64,000 nt of DNA from contig OZ012684.1 in NCBI GenBank assembly GCA_963942565.1, positions 96,682,800 to 96,746,799 of the forward strand, read 5' to 3'. Positions 42,987 to 54,138 of the stretch are shown here, in pieces. The position numbers were made by a program, and so were the translations under genes. Position 1 is the first letter of the stretch, and every line of letters starts with the position of its first letter. This stretch comes from Maea johnstoni. Lineage: Eukaryota > Annelida > Polychaeta > Spionida > Magelonidae. The notes below the pieces were generated by a model that was given only the letters and a program-made list of their open reading frames with translations, searched no databases and had not been told where the DNA came from.

Positions 42987-45220
42987 CACGGCTGTAATCC
43001 CCATTGGAAATCTGACCGGTTTAGTATACTGGCTGCACTCACTGATAGCAGCCAGCATCTGGCTAGTACGTCACTGGTTGCCAAGCAACTCAGCTTAACA
43101 AGATGGCTGCCATGCCTAGCAACGGTATCCTAACCAAGTATGAAACTCCACTTTTTCTGTCTCTGAGTCCTACATGTGTTATACTAATTAACTGATACTA
43201 AGCAATAAAGATAACAAGTGTTGACAACATAAGCCAGGCCTAGTATGACCTTTTGCCTTAGCTTAAATTTCGCTCTCACATTCCGTTCTCGTTTCCATGG
43301 AAGAAGCATGTAATATAGCATCTTTATCAATTTCATCTTTTGAAAAAATGCAAAATTTGTTTTTGAAAATAACTGGAAAAAACATATTTCCTAAAACAGT
43401 ACTTTAGCAGCCAGTAAGTACCACTCTTTTCTCAATTAAATTTGAAAATTAGCAGAAATTTGCAACAGAGTATGACCCCTATGCTGTGTTCTAGGGCCTG
43501 AGTAGGAGAGTGTTAATCACCCACTTGCTGTCCATTAGAAATTCTCACCCAAATTTTGAAATAGAAGAAAGGATGTTGTAACATTTCTGTATATTCTCGA
43601 AGACTAAGAAAACTTTTAAATTCTAGCATCTTGTAAATAATGATCTCTGTAATTTCATGTGTATTAAAGAGACAGGGTGGTTGACTATATGGGAATCAAT
43701 TAAATATTTTTTTGATTTGCAATTTTAGAAACTTTATGCTTATAATTGCTTATATAACTTTAAAAACCTGTATTTTTAAATTAACGAACTTTTTGAAATT
43801 TGATTTTTATAGTAAAGATTTAAAAGAAAATCTTATTGACAACTTAGAGAACTATCTTTAAAACCTTTCCTTTTTAATTTTGAATGAGTGGTAGTCAAAT
43901 TTTTGCATTTGAAGTTGTGGTATTTCTCAACAGGTTTTCTTAGTTGGAATTTTGTCTGTGTTTGTAGTAATAGTATTTTGTTGGTCTCATGTATTATCTG
44001 TTCATGTGAATGTTTAATGCAATGATTGTATTATGATGAATAGCTTTTAGTGCTTTTCCATTAAATAAGGTGGGGGGGAGGGGTGGTCAGGTCCCCCTAC
44101 CCCCACCGGACCTAATGTTCCTGCTTCACCCCCCATCCCCCTCCCCTTCACACTATGGATCCCAAATTTTCCACTTAAACCTAGCTCTCCCCCATTACTT
44201 ACTGATTTTACCCTGTTCTCCTCATGGGTACCCATAATACTTTCCTGACACCCTTTCCTTGATGGATCTTAAATTTCCTACCAGATCTCCTTCTCCACCA
44301 CCCTGCCCTTTATTAAATGGATTAGACTTTATGCTATGCCAGAAATATGTAGTAGTCAAAGGTCACCTGTGCAAAGTGGTCATCAATCTTTGATGGTGAG
44401 ATATAGTATGTCTTTCAACTGATGTTTATTAAGGCCTGTGTAATATGCTAGTATCTACTATAATCATAATTGAACATGTTTAGCTGACTTGAATAGACCA
44501 TCTATTGTTTATAATACAATCAAATGGTTATCATTACACATATTTAGTCATATTGTTTAAAAATAACCTAGCATTGATCTACATAAACCTCCATTAGTTA
44601 TAAAACTACTGTTGGTAATCTTCAAGAATAGTAACAAGTGACAATGTAAGGTTACAACTCTAATCTGAGTGCTATGGGCCCATACACTGGTTCTGCAGGG
44701 TATGTAATGTGATACCAGCCCGGGAACATGGATATTACCCATATACGGAAGCCTGAGGGTTAATTTGATGTCCCTTAGGAAAAGTATCAATAGCTTGATA
44801 ATTACTAATTTAATTAGGTAATTGAAGCCACTAGTGTTTTCCTAAGATATATAGCTATTAAATAGTATATAAAGCTGTATGTTAGACAAAGTAAGATTTC
44901 AGCAATAAAAGGTTATTCTTGATAACTTTCAAATGTCTTTGATCGAGCATTCCCGGAACATTATCCATACAAAAAACATCAAAAGGTTCAATAACTTCTG
45001 TGTATAAGTAATTCAAAGGATATATTAAGTAAAAGCATATAAAAATGCTAGATTTTGGACATTTTACTTGAAATACTGCTAATCACATAGGGCCCACTCT
45101 ATAGCCCATGCCACCAGACAACTGCTGCAAGCTGCAGGAAACCAGATACCCATGCAGGCCTGTCACTGCGAGTGCAGCAGTGTTATGTTCAACTAAACCG
45201 CTCACTCCATTACAGCCGTG
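42987..45220. mobile_element. 2.2-kb non-coding TIR DNA transposon nested in the DIRS element
   Basis: The ends CACGGCTGTAAT (42987) and ATTACAGCCGTG (to 45220) are perfect 12-bp inverted repeats. Imperfect complementarity continues inward (CGGTTTAGT and GCTGCACTC on the left face ACTAAACCG and GAGTGCAGC on the right). CAGG occurs directly outside both ends (42983-42986 and 45221-45224), a likely 4-bp target-site duplication. The AT-rich interior contrasts sharply with the GC-rich DIRS DNA and has no long frame. Superfamily not assigned. Confidence 0.8.
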
Positions 45221-46550
45221 CAGGCTATCCGACCGCCCCAGTCTACCGACCCTAGTCGAGACACTCCCTCGGACATCTCTCACGAAGAGTGGGAGTTGAT
45301 CAAGAGGTTGAGGCAGGGGGGGGGAGGATAAGGAAAGCGTTATCTCCGAGGCATCGTCGAGGCCGCGCACTCCAGTGCCGGAATCCAATGAGTCGGAAAC
45401 CCTGACCGATCACGAGGACTACGTGGATGTCCACGCACCTCGTGGGTCTTCACCGCTCGACAGGGAGCTGAGGGGCTCTCCGGTTTGGTCCTTGATTGCG
45501 GACGAACCAGCCCCGCCGGTGGTTGCTCCTCGGCCACCACACTCCCAGTCGGAGGGTTCCCAGGGCCTCGTGGAGGACTTGGACGATATCCGCGGTGACG
45601 CAACTGCTTGGCGACGCCTCTGGCTAGCTGAGAAGTTTAGGTTTCGGATCCCCTTAAGATTCCATGATATCATGGAGTCGATTAAGAGGGCTCTCCGGTT
45701 CCCGGGTGAACCCGAGGCTGCCGCGCCGGCTCCACAGGCGCAAGTGCAAGGCCGATCTCTCTTCGTGGGGGTACCTCCGGTAGCCCCGACCCAGCGGGTT
45801 GTTATGCCGTGGGACACCATGTGTGCCACAACGGCGAAGAGGGATGCCAAGGGTCTCCTGGACGGGACGTCGAAGACGTTGGGGGAGGGTGTCTTCGCCC
45901 GGAAATTTCCGGCAGCGAGCGCGGACGAGAAATCGTTCCTGACCCCTCAGACCATCAATCCGGAGGCTGAGAAGCACTTCCAGGTCTGGGTCAAGAAGGA
46001 CTTTTCAGCCAAGAAGCCCTTCGGTTCCGATACGTCCTCCGTCCTGGCTTCGGCGGAAAAGCTATCAGTTAGGTTGGACGAGTGATTGTCTACGGTCAAT
46101 CGTCTCTCGGGCCTGCTCGTACAAGTGCAGGCCTACATCCACCACGCTGCAGCTTTTCAGGCGGCTGCCCTGCAGCGTCTTCGTGAAGATGCTGCCACTC
46201 CTGCCCCGGACACGGACCCAGATTTCGATCCGGCCGTGGTCGCAGACGCCATGGAGTTTGCGGCGTACCTCACGGCCTGTATTTCCCGGATCACGCTCCA
46301 CATACAGGCCGAGGTGCGTCTGGACCGTCGGTCATGTTTGGTGAACCACCTGCGTCCTGACGGGGGCCTTCCAGGGATTCCCTCTTTTACAAAGAGGAAA
46401 CTCCTGGAACTGCCGCTGGATTCGGAGCTCCTGTTCGCCGGTCAATTTGACCAGGTGCTCAAGGAAACGACATCCACACAAGCCATAGCGTTCCAGGCGT
46501 CACAGATCACGGCCCCTGGATCTGTCCGGGTTTAAAATCCCGAAGAGGCC
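45221..46550 (+). pseudogene. DIRS gag-like region, right part
   Basis: GC-rich frames with acidic and proline-rich stretches followed by a more globular part (RVVMPWDTM, FARKFPAASADEKSFL, LLVQVQAYIHHAAAFQ), consistent with the C-terminal half of DIRS ORF1. Fossil; broken. Confidence 0.65.
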
Positions 46551-46718
46551 AGCCAAGTCTAAGGCTCAGGGCCCGGCCAAGAAACGCCGCAGGGGACGTT
46601 CCCCGGCACAACCGCAGCACCGGCAGCAGCAGCAGCAGGTAGCCCAGCCGCAGGCGCAGGAAAAGCCCCAGCAGCAGCGCTCTGGGTACAGCTCTTCGGG
46701 GGCGCGGTAGGGGTCGGG

Positions 46719-48300
46719 GTGGGGCCTGGCCCCAATGAGGTGGAGCCCGGTCCGGTGGGGGGACGCTTGCGGGAGTTCGTGGGAGCCTGGGGAGACATCA
46801 CTTTGGACAAATGGGTCCTTCAAACTGTCTCTTCAGGCTACCGCATAGAGTTCACAGAGAGCTGCCGGTTAACCAGGGCGCCTCTGTGGACGATAATCCC
46901 AACAAAGCACAAGCACCGTGTGGCCCTCAAAGAAAGTCTGCACAAAATGTTGCTAAAGAAAGCAATAGTGCAGTTGGATCCCTCCACGATCGGACCAGGG
47001 TTTTATTCCTCCCTGTTCCTGGTAGAAAAGCGTTCAGGCGGGTGGCGGCCCATCTTAAACCTGAAGCGCCTGAACGAAGGAGTAAAACCTCCCAAGTTCA
47101 GGATGGACACGCTCCAGAGCGTTTTGAATACGTTAGGAGCGGATACAAAACTCTACCGGGATGGGTGCCCGCCCGGCGCCGAGGTGTCCGGTCCGTGGAC
47201 TGTTTCCTTGGATTTGCAGGACGCCTACTTTCACGTTCCTGTCGATCCAAGGGACACGAAGTATCTCCGCTTCGCTTACGACGGAGAGATCTTCGAGAGG
47301 CCTGTCGACCGCTCCCAGAACTTTTACACGTCTGGTCCGAGCAGTCGGAGCCTATCTCAAGATGCTGGGAATAAATGTTTTCCAGTATCTCGACGACTGG
47401 TTAGTGGTGGGCGAGACTTACCAACTGGCCCTACGTTTCCGGGACATAGTCCGTTTGGTAACTCAAAGGGTGGGCTTCTTGCTCAACGAGGAAAAGTCAG
47501 ATTGGGTTCCGTCCCAATTTCCTCTGTTCCTGGGGTCTTCGCTAGACTTGGTCCGCCTCCTGGCGTTTCCGTCGGAGGATCGGATAGATCGGTTACAGCG
47601 ACTCATTCGTCGTGTTCTGAAGTCTCCGGCGAGCCCGGCGAGACTTTTGAGGTCGTTGTTTGGCCACCTGGCCAGCATGATTCAGCTGGTCCCAGGGGCT
47701 CGGCGGCACATTCGTCCCCTCCAGTACTTTGTGCAGGAGAGGTGGGACATGTCAATGCCGGAGTCCACTCCGGTGTTTCTGACTCCGGCTGCCCGGGAGA
47801 CCCTTCAATGGTGGCTCCATACTCCGAACCTCATGTCCGGGGTTCCTTTGCTCGGACCCGGTCCCTGAGATGACGATCGTCGCAGACGCTTCGTCCTACG
47901 GGTGGGAGGTCACCTGGGAGACCAGAGGGCTTCTGGCACCTGGCAACCACAAGAGAAGTTGAGGCACATCAACTGGCTCGAACTTCAGGCGGTCTGGCTC
48001 ACGCTGCAGCATTTTCTGCCGCAGCTGGGGGGCACAGTGGTGGAGGTACTGTCGGACAATATGACGACAGTGTCCTATATCAACAAGCAGGGAGGAACTC
48101 ACTCTCTGTCGCTGTGCAGACTAGCCCTGGACTTGTGGGAGTGGTGCGACGAGCACCGGATCGTCATATCGGCGGTGCATCTTGCGGGGGAAAGCAACAT
48201 CCTGGCAGATGCGCTGTTGAGGGGCAATTATTGCCCGACGGAGTGGACCCTCCACAGGTTGACGTTCGAGTCCCTGTGGCAGGTCTGGGAGCGTCCGTTC
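46719..48300 (+). pseudogene. DIRS reverse transcriptase and RNase H region
   Basis: RT motifs include KKAIVQLD, FLVEKRSGGWRPILNLKRLN and SLDLQDAYFHVP; the palm motif FQYLDDWLV is present. RNase H follows with LSDNMTTVSYINKQGG and HLAGESNILADAL. This order and spacing is that of DIRS pol. Fossil; a few breaks. Confidence 0.85.
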
Positions 48301-48599
48301 GTGGACATGTTCGCTTCAGCGAAGAATGTTCAACTCCCGGTATACTACTGCCTGGGAGCGGATCCCCAGGCCAGCGGGTCGAACGCGATGACGATGAACT
48401 GGGACATGGTTCACAGTTACGCGTTTCCTCCGATCGCACTGATCCCGCGGATACTGAGAAAACTTCTCAGACATCCGTCGGCGACGATCGTCCTGCTGGC
48501 GCCATTCTGGCCCAGCCAGATTTGGTTCAGACAGATGACCAATCTCCTGGTCGATCTGCCCAGGGCGATACCGGATCGGTGGAACCTCCTGAAGAACTC

Positions 48600-49724
48600 G
48601 GAGACACACGAGTTCTTCCCGGAGCCGGCGCGACTGAGGTTGACTGCGTGGAGGCTCTCCGCAGATCTATCCTCGCGCAGGGCTTTTCAGAGAAGGTGGC
48701 TGACACTGCCGCCAAGGGACATCGTGAGTCCACTAGGAGGGTTTACGGTGCCCGTGCTTCACACTTCGCAAGATGGTGTGCTGCACGAGCAGTGGATCCC
48801 TATACTGCCCCTGTAACTGAGGTGGCGGATTTTCTTACAGATCTGTCGAAAATGCCTCATAAAGGGAAACCGATGGCTCACTCGACTATAGTGGGCTATC
48901 GGTCGGCTTTTGCGTCTATTCACTCTGGGTTTGAAGGTGGAGTTTCGGTCTCCTCTCACCCGGTGTTGAGTGCCCTGATGAAGGGGATTTATGTGGATAG
49001 AGCGCAGGTTAGGACTTTGCGTCCGACCTGGGATCTACCAAAGGTGTTGGAACATCTCTCGAAGCCTCCGTTTGAGCCAATGGCTAAAGCGTCATTGAGG
49101 GATTTGTCTATTAAGACTGCCTTCTTAGTCCAGCTAGCCTCGGGCTGCAGAGGTAGCTGGATGCACGCATGTAAAGTGGACGAGGGTCACCTCCGGAAAG
49201 AAACCGGAGGATGGCGTCTTCTCCCGGCGTTACTCCTGGACAAGAATCAGGGGCCGGGGTTTACCCCTGGCTCGGTGTTTCTATTCAGTCTGAAGGATTT
49301 GTCCCCGGACGACAGGCTTCACTGTCCTGTCCGGGCCTTGAATTGGTACATTTCTCGTACCAAGGAGGTTAGAGGGAATGAGAGATTCTTATTCATTTCC
49401 TCGAAGGAGCCTCATAACCGGGCCGCCCAATCGACTATCGCGGGCTGGGTCCGGGAGGCCATTAATTCTGCCTATCGCCATCTCTCTTTCAAAGAGCGTC
49501 GAGCCTTAGGCATCCGGGCACATGATACCCGGGGAGTTGCGGCGTCCTGGGCCCTCCTAGTGGGGGTTCCAATCCAGGAGATCATGGACGCTGCGGCTTG
49601 GAAGACCCCAGTCACCTTTGCTAGGCATTATCTTAAGGATCTTCCCAACCTTAAGGGGCGTTTCGGCCGTGCTGTTATTTCGACTGCGGGTTCCTCTGGA
49701 GGAGCTAAGACCACCACAGCTTAG
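48600..49724 (+). pseudogene. DIRS tyrosine recombinase
   Basis: A long open region ending at 49724 has an N-terminal SAM-like part (VADFLTDLSKM, YRSAFASIHSGF) and a catalytic part with LASGCRGSWMHA, IRAHDTRGVAASWALLVGV (the H-x-x-R box) and FARHYLKDLP (the tyrosine). These are the marks of the DIRS recombinase, which inserts the circular DNA intermediate. Its frame overlaps the end of the RNase H frame, as is usual for the family. This part looks close to whole. Confidence 0.85.
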
Positions 49725-49749
49725 ACCGTTCGGTGGTATTCAGCTTCAT

Positions 49750-49828
49750 ATATAATGTACTTCGATAGTAATCAGAATATTAGTAGTAATATTTCTATTA
49801 CTGAGAAGTACTTACCTGTTATTATCCC
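49750..49828 (+). repeat. Internal complementary region of the DIRS element
   Basis: GTACTTCGATAGTAAT is complementary to the outer left terminus, and directly next to it CAGAATATTAGTAGTAATAT ... GAGAAGTAC is complementary to the outer right terminus. Having both ends joined at one internal site is specific to DIRS elements, which use it to complete their circular DNA. Confidence 0.9.
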
Positions 49829-49884
49829 ACCCTTCCTGCCCCTCTGGTCTTAGCTAATCTTGATGATGGATCGAGCGCTGACTT

Positions 49885-50056
49885 GGACACTAGAGGTAAA
49901 TTCGCGCCAAAACGCGTAGCCACCTGGCAGTGAGGCGGGAAGATCAAGGGATTTTACTTTTGAGTCTGCCAATAGAGAGCGATTAGTGTCACTAGCTTCA
50001 TATATAATAACAGGTAAGTACTTCTCAGTAATAGAAATATTACTACTAATATTCTG
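49885..50056 (-). repeat. Right inverted terminal repeat of the DIRS element
   Basis: GACACTAGAGGTAAATTCGC ... TACTACTAATATTCTG, inverted relative to the left terminus. Confidence 0.9.
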
Positions 50057-50059
50057 TTC

Positions 50060-50160
50060 TTGTATTAATAAATCAATTTCTGATATTTATAAATGACTTC
50101 ATTTGCAAATACAAGAAAACGATTTATAAATACTAAGAAATGACTTCTTAATACCAGACA
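50060..50160. repeat. Continuation of the AT-rich ~30-bp repeat cluster
   Basis: TAATAAATCAATTTCTGATA and AAACGATTTATAAATACTAA are the same repeat as at 41.06-41.60 kb, marking the host DNA on the other side of the DIRS insertion. Confidence 0.8.
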
Positions 50161-50682
50161 ATGTCTAGTGATTGTCTAACATTTTGGATAATGACTGCTC
50201 CCTCATGGCAGATGAAGAATCAAAAATATTGCCACATGGCCGTGATGTCCAACATTGCTACTTGGTCGACACATTTTCATATGGCGAGTTCACCATAGTT
50301 TACAAGTTGATATTTTAAAATAAATTTATTTGAAAGAACAAGTGTCAGTAGATCGAGAAGCTTTGCTCGCACGATCCCACACGGCAGGAAGACATTTCGC
50401 CACGCACGTGTTTCAGTTCATCAATAGACTCGTGCCAGTCCTTTAAACTACTGTGCAGCCGAGTGTGATCTGGATGGTTGAGGGCAGATAGCAAGCCGCA
50501 TTCCACTTTCCAACAGGGGATAACAAATTTATCACCTGCTCTTTCATGCTTATTCACAAACTATAGCTAGACAGTTGAGGCCAAAAATGATCAAAGTCAT
50601 AGGAAAGACCTCTATTTGATATGACCCATATGGATATTGCATATCCTTCATCATCATTAATCTGTTTTCTATCACTTTTCAG
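50161..50682. other. Non-coding, no supported gene
   Basis: A 70-codon minus-strand frame (50345-50557) has no recognised motif and no splice support. Confidence 0.35.
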
Positions 50683-50765
50683 TGCCAGTGGTGTTCCTGG
50701 TGATGACGGCAGCTGACCGCATAGGAGGCTTGGACACCTTACTGACAGGCACCATTCACAATGTG
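50683..50765 (+). CDS. Possible small exon, family unknown
   Basis: A strong acceptor (TCTATCACTTTTCAG) is followed by 83 nt open in one frame (PVVFLVMTAADRIGGLDTLL, TGTIHNV) and a modest donor (ATGTG/GTACCT). Composition is GC-richer than the surroundings. I do not recognise the family and cannot link it to neighbours. Confidence 0.3.
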
Positions 50766-51386
50766 GTACCTATCTAGCAACAGGTGAATATAGACCTAGC
50801 ACCTTAGAAGACCAACCACATGGAATGGAAACCAGCCGGTTAACCTGAACATGCTAGCCTCAACCAGTGTCAATTAATAGTCGCTAATAGGTGCTCTGGG
50901 CACCCCCAGCAGGTGGTGGAGATAAGGTTTCTCTGTAATGTAATCGATGCAATTCATGCAGCCTTCATCTTCAATGGACACAGCAACATTCCTGCAACAA
51001 TATTTTGAGAAAAGGTTGGTATTTAACATGTTTTATAACACCATTCTGTTTTCTGATCTAAGAGCTATTTCATATACAGCAAAATAGAAGTAAAGGTTGC
51101 CTAAGTCTACATTTTGTGGAATGGGGAAGGAAAAGTTAACTTTTAATGTGTGAAATATACATATGAGGTAACCACGGATCATATGTAGTGTGATTATATC
51201 ACATAATTGATTTTCTCATAATTCCAAGACAATGTTGTTTTTTACGTATTCAAGATATTGAGGAGGGATCCTCAATTGGATTGTGACGGGCATCCTGATC
51301 AGACCAAGGCTGTGTCTATGTCATGGCTGATTAGATAATCCATAGTACTCAAGCTGCCTATTAATACAGACATTTGTACATTCCAG
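50766..51386. other. Intron-like DNA, nothing recognised
   Basis: No conserved motif and no complete repeat. Confidence 0.35.
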
Positions 51387-51526
51387 CAACATGTCTTCGG
51401 GGGTGATTGACACCAGAAGTTTCCTTCAGAGCTTGACTGGTGAAAGTAGACCTGCAGAGAGAGCGCTGCTGAGAAAACTGTCTTCTTTAATCAAACTGGG
51501 AAAAGTCAAAATCTGGATCTGACCTG
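51387..51526 (+). pseudogene. KNL1-like exon candidate, probably frameshifted
   Basis: Acceptor ACATTCCAG and donor GACCTG/GTGAGT. The frame reads NMSSGVIDTRSFLQSLTGES, RPAERALLRKLSSLIKLGK, then stops at 51520-51522 before the donor; the adjacent frame (KSKSGSDL) is open through the donor. IDT.SFL..L resembles the KID..SF...L module that precedes MELT motifs in KNL1, and a similar module (KKIDALSFPSAL) occurs in the exon at 53.4 kb. Link to KNL1 is an inference. Confidence 0.4.
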
Positions 51527-51947
51527 GTGAGTGTAGATATAACCTCAACATGGTCACTAACAAAATTCCCCTTCAAATTTCCTCTATTATAATACACTTT
51601 TTGAAATTACTTCAGAACAAGTCATGACTCCACAAGATTAGAGTTGTAGGTCTAGTCCTGCTTAACATTTCTTGCTAGATACTTTCCAAAAGCAGGATTT
51701 AACAGAAGAATATTCTCAAGGTATTCGGTCCCTTTTTAATATGGCAGGTACAAATGGCTTAAAATATGTTACATCTGTGATGCACTACTTGCCTCCTTAT
51801 TATTCCCATTTGTTAGATATATGATGATATCTTTTTACCTAAACTTTAAGAAAATGTGTTCTTACGTGTATTTCAAAGTATAATCAAAACTGGCATACGC
51901 AAATTACTTCATAAGCGTAGATGAAAACTCAAAATATCTGGAGATCT

Positions 51948-52264
51948 ACTGTAGAACTGCAGGCAAAGTTCGCGAGTGCGATTATTTCGCGAATACGCGA
52001 ACTAGTATCGCACTCGCGATCTTATCGCGCGCGATCAATTAGGTGTGTAGTTATGTTGTTCACCAATGGAGGTGGTGGCACATCAGTCGGTGAAGAGCGC
52101 CCCTAAACGGTCGAGGCTGAAATGATTGCATTTTTTTGATTACTGTTTGGTTCAATAGATGGCGCTGTAGAACTCGTTCACTGGCGAAATAAAATACACG
52201 CGAAAAAACGAAAAATAGGCTTTTCGCGAAATTTTTGTAGCGCGATATATACCTATTCTACAGT
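51948..52264. mobile_element. TCGCG-rich MITE, 317 bp
   Basis: The ends ACTGTAGAACTGCAGGC and TATTCTACAGT are inverted repeats (ACTGTAGAA shared). Subterminal zones are packed with CGCGA/TCGCG motifs (GTTCGCGAGTGCGATTATTT, TTCGCGAATACGCGAAC, CTTTTCGCGAAATTTTTGTA). Non-coding. Confidence 0.7.
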
Positions 52265-52403
52265 TTTTATTTTTTGATTTAAATACAACTTTGCTAATTA
52301 CCCATTAAATATAAACCTTGAATCGATCAATACTTTCATACAGCCTTTGCTGCAGTATAATTTGGTAAAGAGAAAATTTTACATATGTACATCTTTTCTT
52401 CCA

Positions 52404-52526
52404 GCAGTGGAGATCCAGTTGCTCTTACAGCAAAGGCCTCTCAACCAGTCGAGCAGCAAGGAAGAAGTGTGTCTAATCGCTCGGAAGTCACCACTCTTTC
52501 TGACACAATACTTGAGAAATATATTG
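52404..52526 (+). CDS. Possible exon between the KNL1-like exons
   Basis: Acceptor CTTTTCTTCCAG and donor ATATTG/GTAGGC bound 123 nt open in two frames. One reads SGDPVALTAKASQPVEQQGR, SVSNRSEVTTLSDTILEKYI; the other VEIQLLLQQRPLNQSSSKEE. Neither phase joins cleanly to the next exon at 53378, so assignment stays open. Confidence 0.3.
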
Positions 52527-53169
52527 GTAGGCTGAGATATATGTACTTGTATAACTAGGGCTCGGAATTATCCACTGACTTTAACAGGAATAGATATTTG
52601 ATTTGCAATAATACATTGGTCTTCTTTTTAAATTCTTAAATCTTGATCAACCTACAAATTGTACAAGTGTCTGACACATATGGAAATATCTTGATAAACA
52701 AAGAAATATTTCTTTAAAAAACATGGGTGAAAGCTGCTGTTTGGTTTTGGGTTTAACAACCCCTCTTTAATATTTTTCCAATACTGCTCTATTCAAACAG
52801 CTTCTTCATTGAAGTTGGCAGACCATCTGCAGATCTTGGATGGTTGTTGATTTTTTAGATAAGCTATGGTTTGTTCAAGGCAAGATAGGTTGATGATTTC
52901 TGTAGTGTATGTTTGGATCATGAGGATGATTACTTCCTAGATAGGGGGAAGTGGCACTTTGCCCCTGGGTATTGGTAATGTTTGCATGAGACATTTAGTT
53001 TTATTATAACTCACATGAAAATCGCAAGCCGTGATTGGCTTACAAAGGTTGGCCATTCCATCATGTCCACAGGTGAAATGTCCACCGGCAAAAAGGTCTC
53101 CGATCTCACTGGATCTACCGGCAGTCATTGTTTGTTTTCATTGATATTTTACCAAATTGGGGTTTATTC
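52527..53169. other. Intron-like DNA, nothing recognised
   Basis: AT-rich with short unsupported frames. Confidence 0.35.
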
Positions 53170-53343
53170 GTTATAATAAAACAAATATGCCATGCCAGTG
53201 TGGGTATCCTGATGGTATTTTTTCCTTTCGGGAGGATGGTTTTACCTCAGGCTCCACCCTCGAGAAAACCATCCTCCCTCTGGGAGACATTCCATCAGGA
53301 TACCCACACTTGCATGGCATATTTGTATAATGGTTATGCATAG
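53170..53343. repeat. Hairpin (short foldback) element
   Basis: The arms around ACAAATATGCCATGC.AGTGTG / GGTATCCTGATGG / GGAGGATGGTTTT and their reverse complements form a stem of about 65 bp with a very small loop (CTCAGGCTCCACCCTCGAG). Flanking TTATAATAAAACAAATATGC pairs with GCATATTTGTATAATGGTTA. Confidence 0.8.
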
Positions 53344-53377
53344 TGTCATTCAATCTTCCTTCACTCTTTACCTGTCA

Positions 53378-53959
53378 GATCCATGAAAAAGATCTACATT
53401 CATACCATTTTAGGGAAGACCCACTTTATGCCGAATGATGACCAGACGTGCCGTTTCACTGGTGATGATGCTGACATGGAGATGACAGCCAGCCACAGTG
53501 CTCAACTTCAAAGCCAAGATACTGCGAAAAAGATTGATGCGCTTAGTTTCCCGAGCGCATTAAGTGCAACTAACCAATTACAAGAAGACCAGAAGAGAAT
53601 GGTGGGCGAAAAAATGAGATGTGTCAACAATGATGAGGAAACTGCAGCAATGGAGATGACAGGGTGCTTGTCATAGTGGCGTCCTCCAACAAATGGCCCC
53701 ACAGAGCATGAATGGCAGCCGTAAAAGTCAGCTTCAAAATGAGACGCCTGGTAAAAAGATTGACGCTCTGAGTTCCTTGAGTTGGCTTCGAGATCATAAC
53801 AGTGCCTTTGAGAGTGAGAAAAGCAGATGTTTTGACAAGGATGAGGAGACTTCAGCCATGGAGTTCACTGCTTGCCACAATAACATTCTTCAGCAGGAAG
53901 AGCCATGTAGTCAAAAGAGTCACATGCACAAATACAACCATGCAGTTTACTCTTTTTAA
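53378..53959 (+). pseudogene. KNL1: KNL1-like kinetochore scaffold exon with MELT-type repeats, frameshifted
   Basis: KNL1/CASC5 carries phosphorylatable MELT motifs that recruit Bub3-Bub1 to kinetochores. Here, after acceptor CCTGTCAG, the frame shows three modules: ADMEMTASHSAQLQSQ; KKIDALSFPSAL ... ETAAMEMTGC; and GKKIDALSSLSWL ... ETSAMEFTACHNNILQQE. Each couples a KIDALS segment to a MEMT/MEFT-x-C/S-H core, as in KNL1 (compare AMEMTKCLS and KIDTTSFLANL in the human protein). Four extra bases (TTGT) after the second MEMTGC codons change the frame; without them the text would run CHSGVLQQ, parallel to CHNNILQQ of the third module. The RWD and coiled-coil C-terminus is not in the window. 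Broken copy or assembly error. Confidence 0.65.
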
Positions 53960-54138
53960 CTGTCTAGTGTAGATGCAGACACATCCTGTTCTTACTGAAA
54001 AGGCTGCAAACCTCAAGCGCGGTAGTGGGAGTCCTGTTTGGCAGATAATCCCTATATGTACCCCCAAGTTTGTATACCATCTTCAGGTAGCCTTATGCTG
54101 GCCCAGCCATATATGGTTAAACCTTGTTGCACTTAATC

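Larger units (their letters stand above)
41614..50056 (+). mobile_element. DIRS-type tyrosine-recombinase retrotransposon fossil, ~8.4 kb
   Basis: DIRS elements use a tyrosine recombinase instead of an integrase and leave no target-site duplication. Seen here: long inverted terminal repeats (41614-41765 and 49885-50056); a gag-like region from about 41.97 kb; reverse transcriptase and RNase H at 46.7-48.3 kb; a tyrosine recombinase at 48.6-49.72 kb; and an internal complementary region at 49.75-49.83 kb. The termini match each other closely, indicating a young insertion, although it is broken: a 2.2-kb DNA transposon (42987-45220) sits in the gag-like region and a handful of other breaks are apparent. 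Overlapping reading frames are usual in this family. Net length without the nested element is about 6.2 kb, normal for DIRS. Confidence 0.92.

Noticed and set aside
42000-49700. Many overlapping frames on the minus strand of the GC-rich DIRS region
   Set aside because: Antisense shadows of the GC-rich element; no independent motifs.
50345-50557. 70-codon minus-strand frame
   Set aside because: No recognised motif, no splice support, and the only evidence for a minus-strand host gene in the window.
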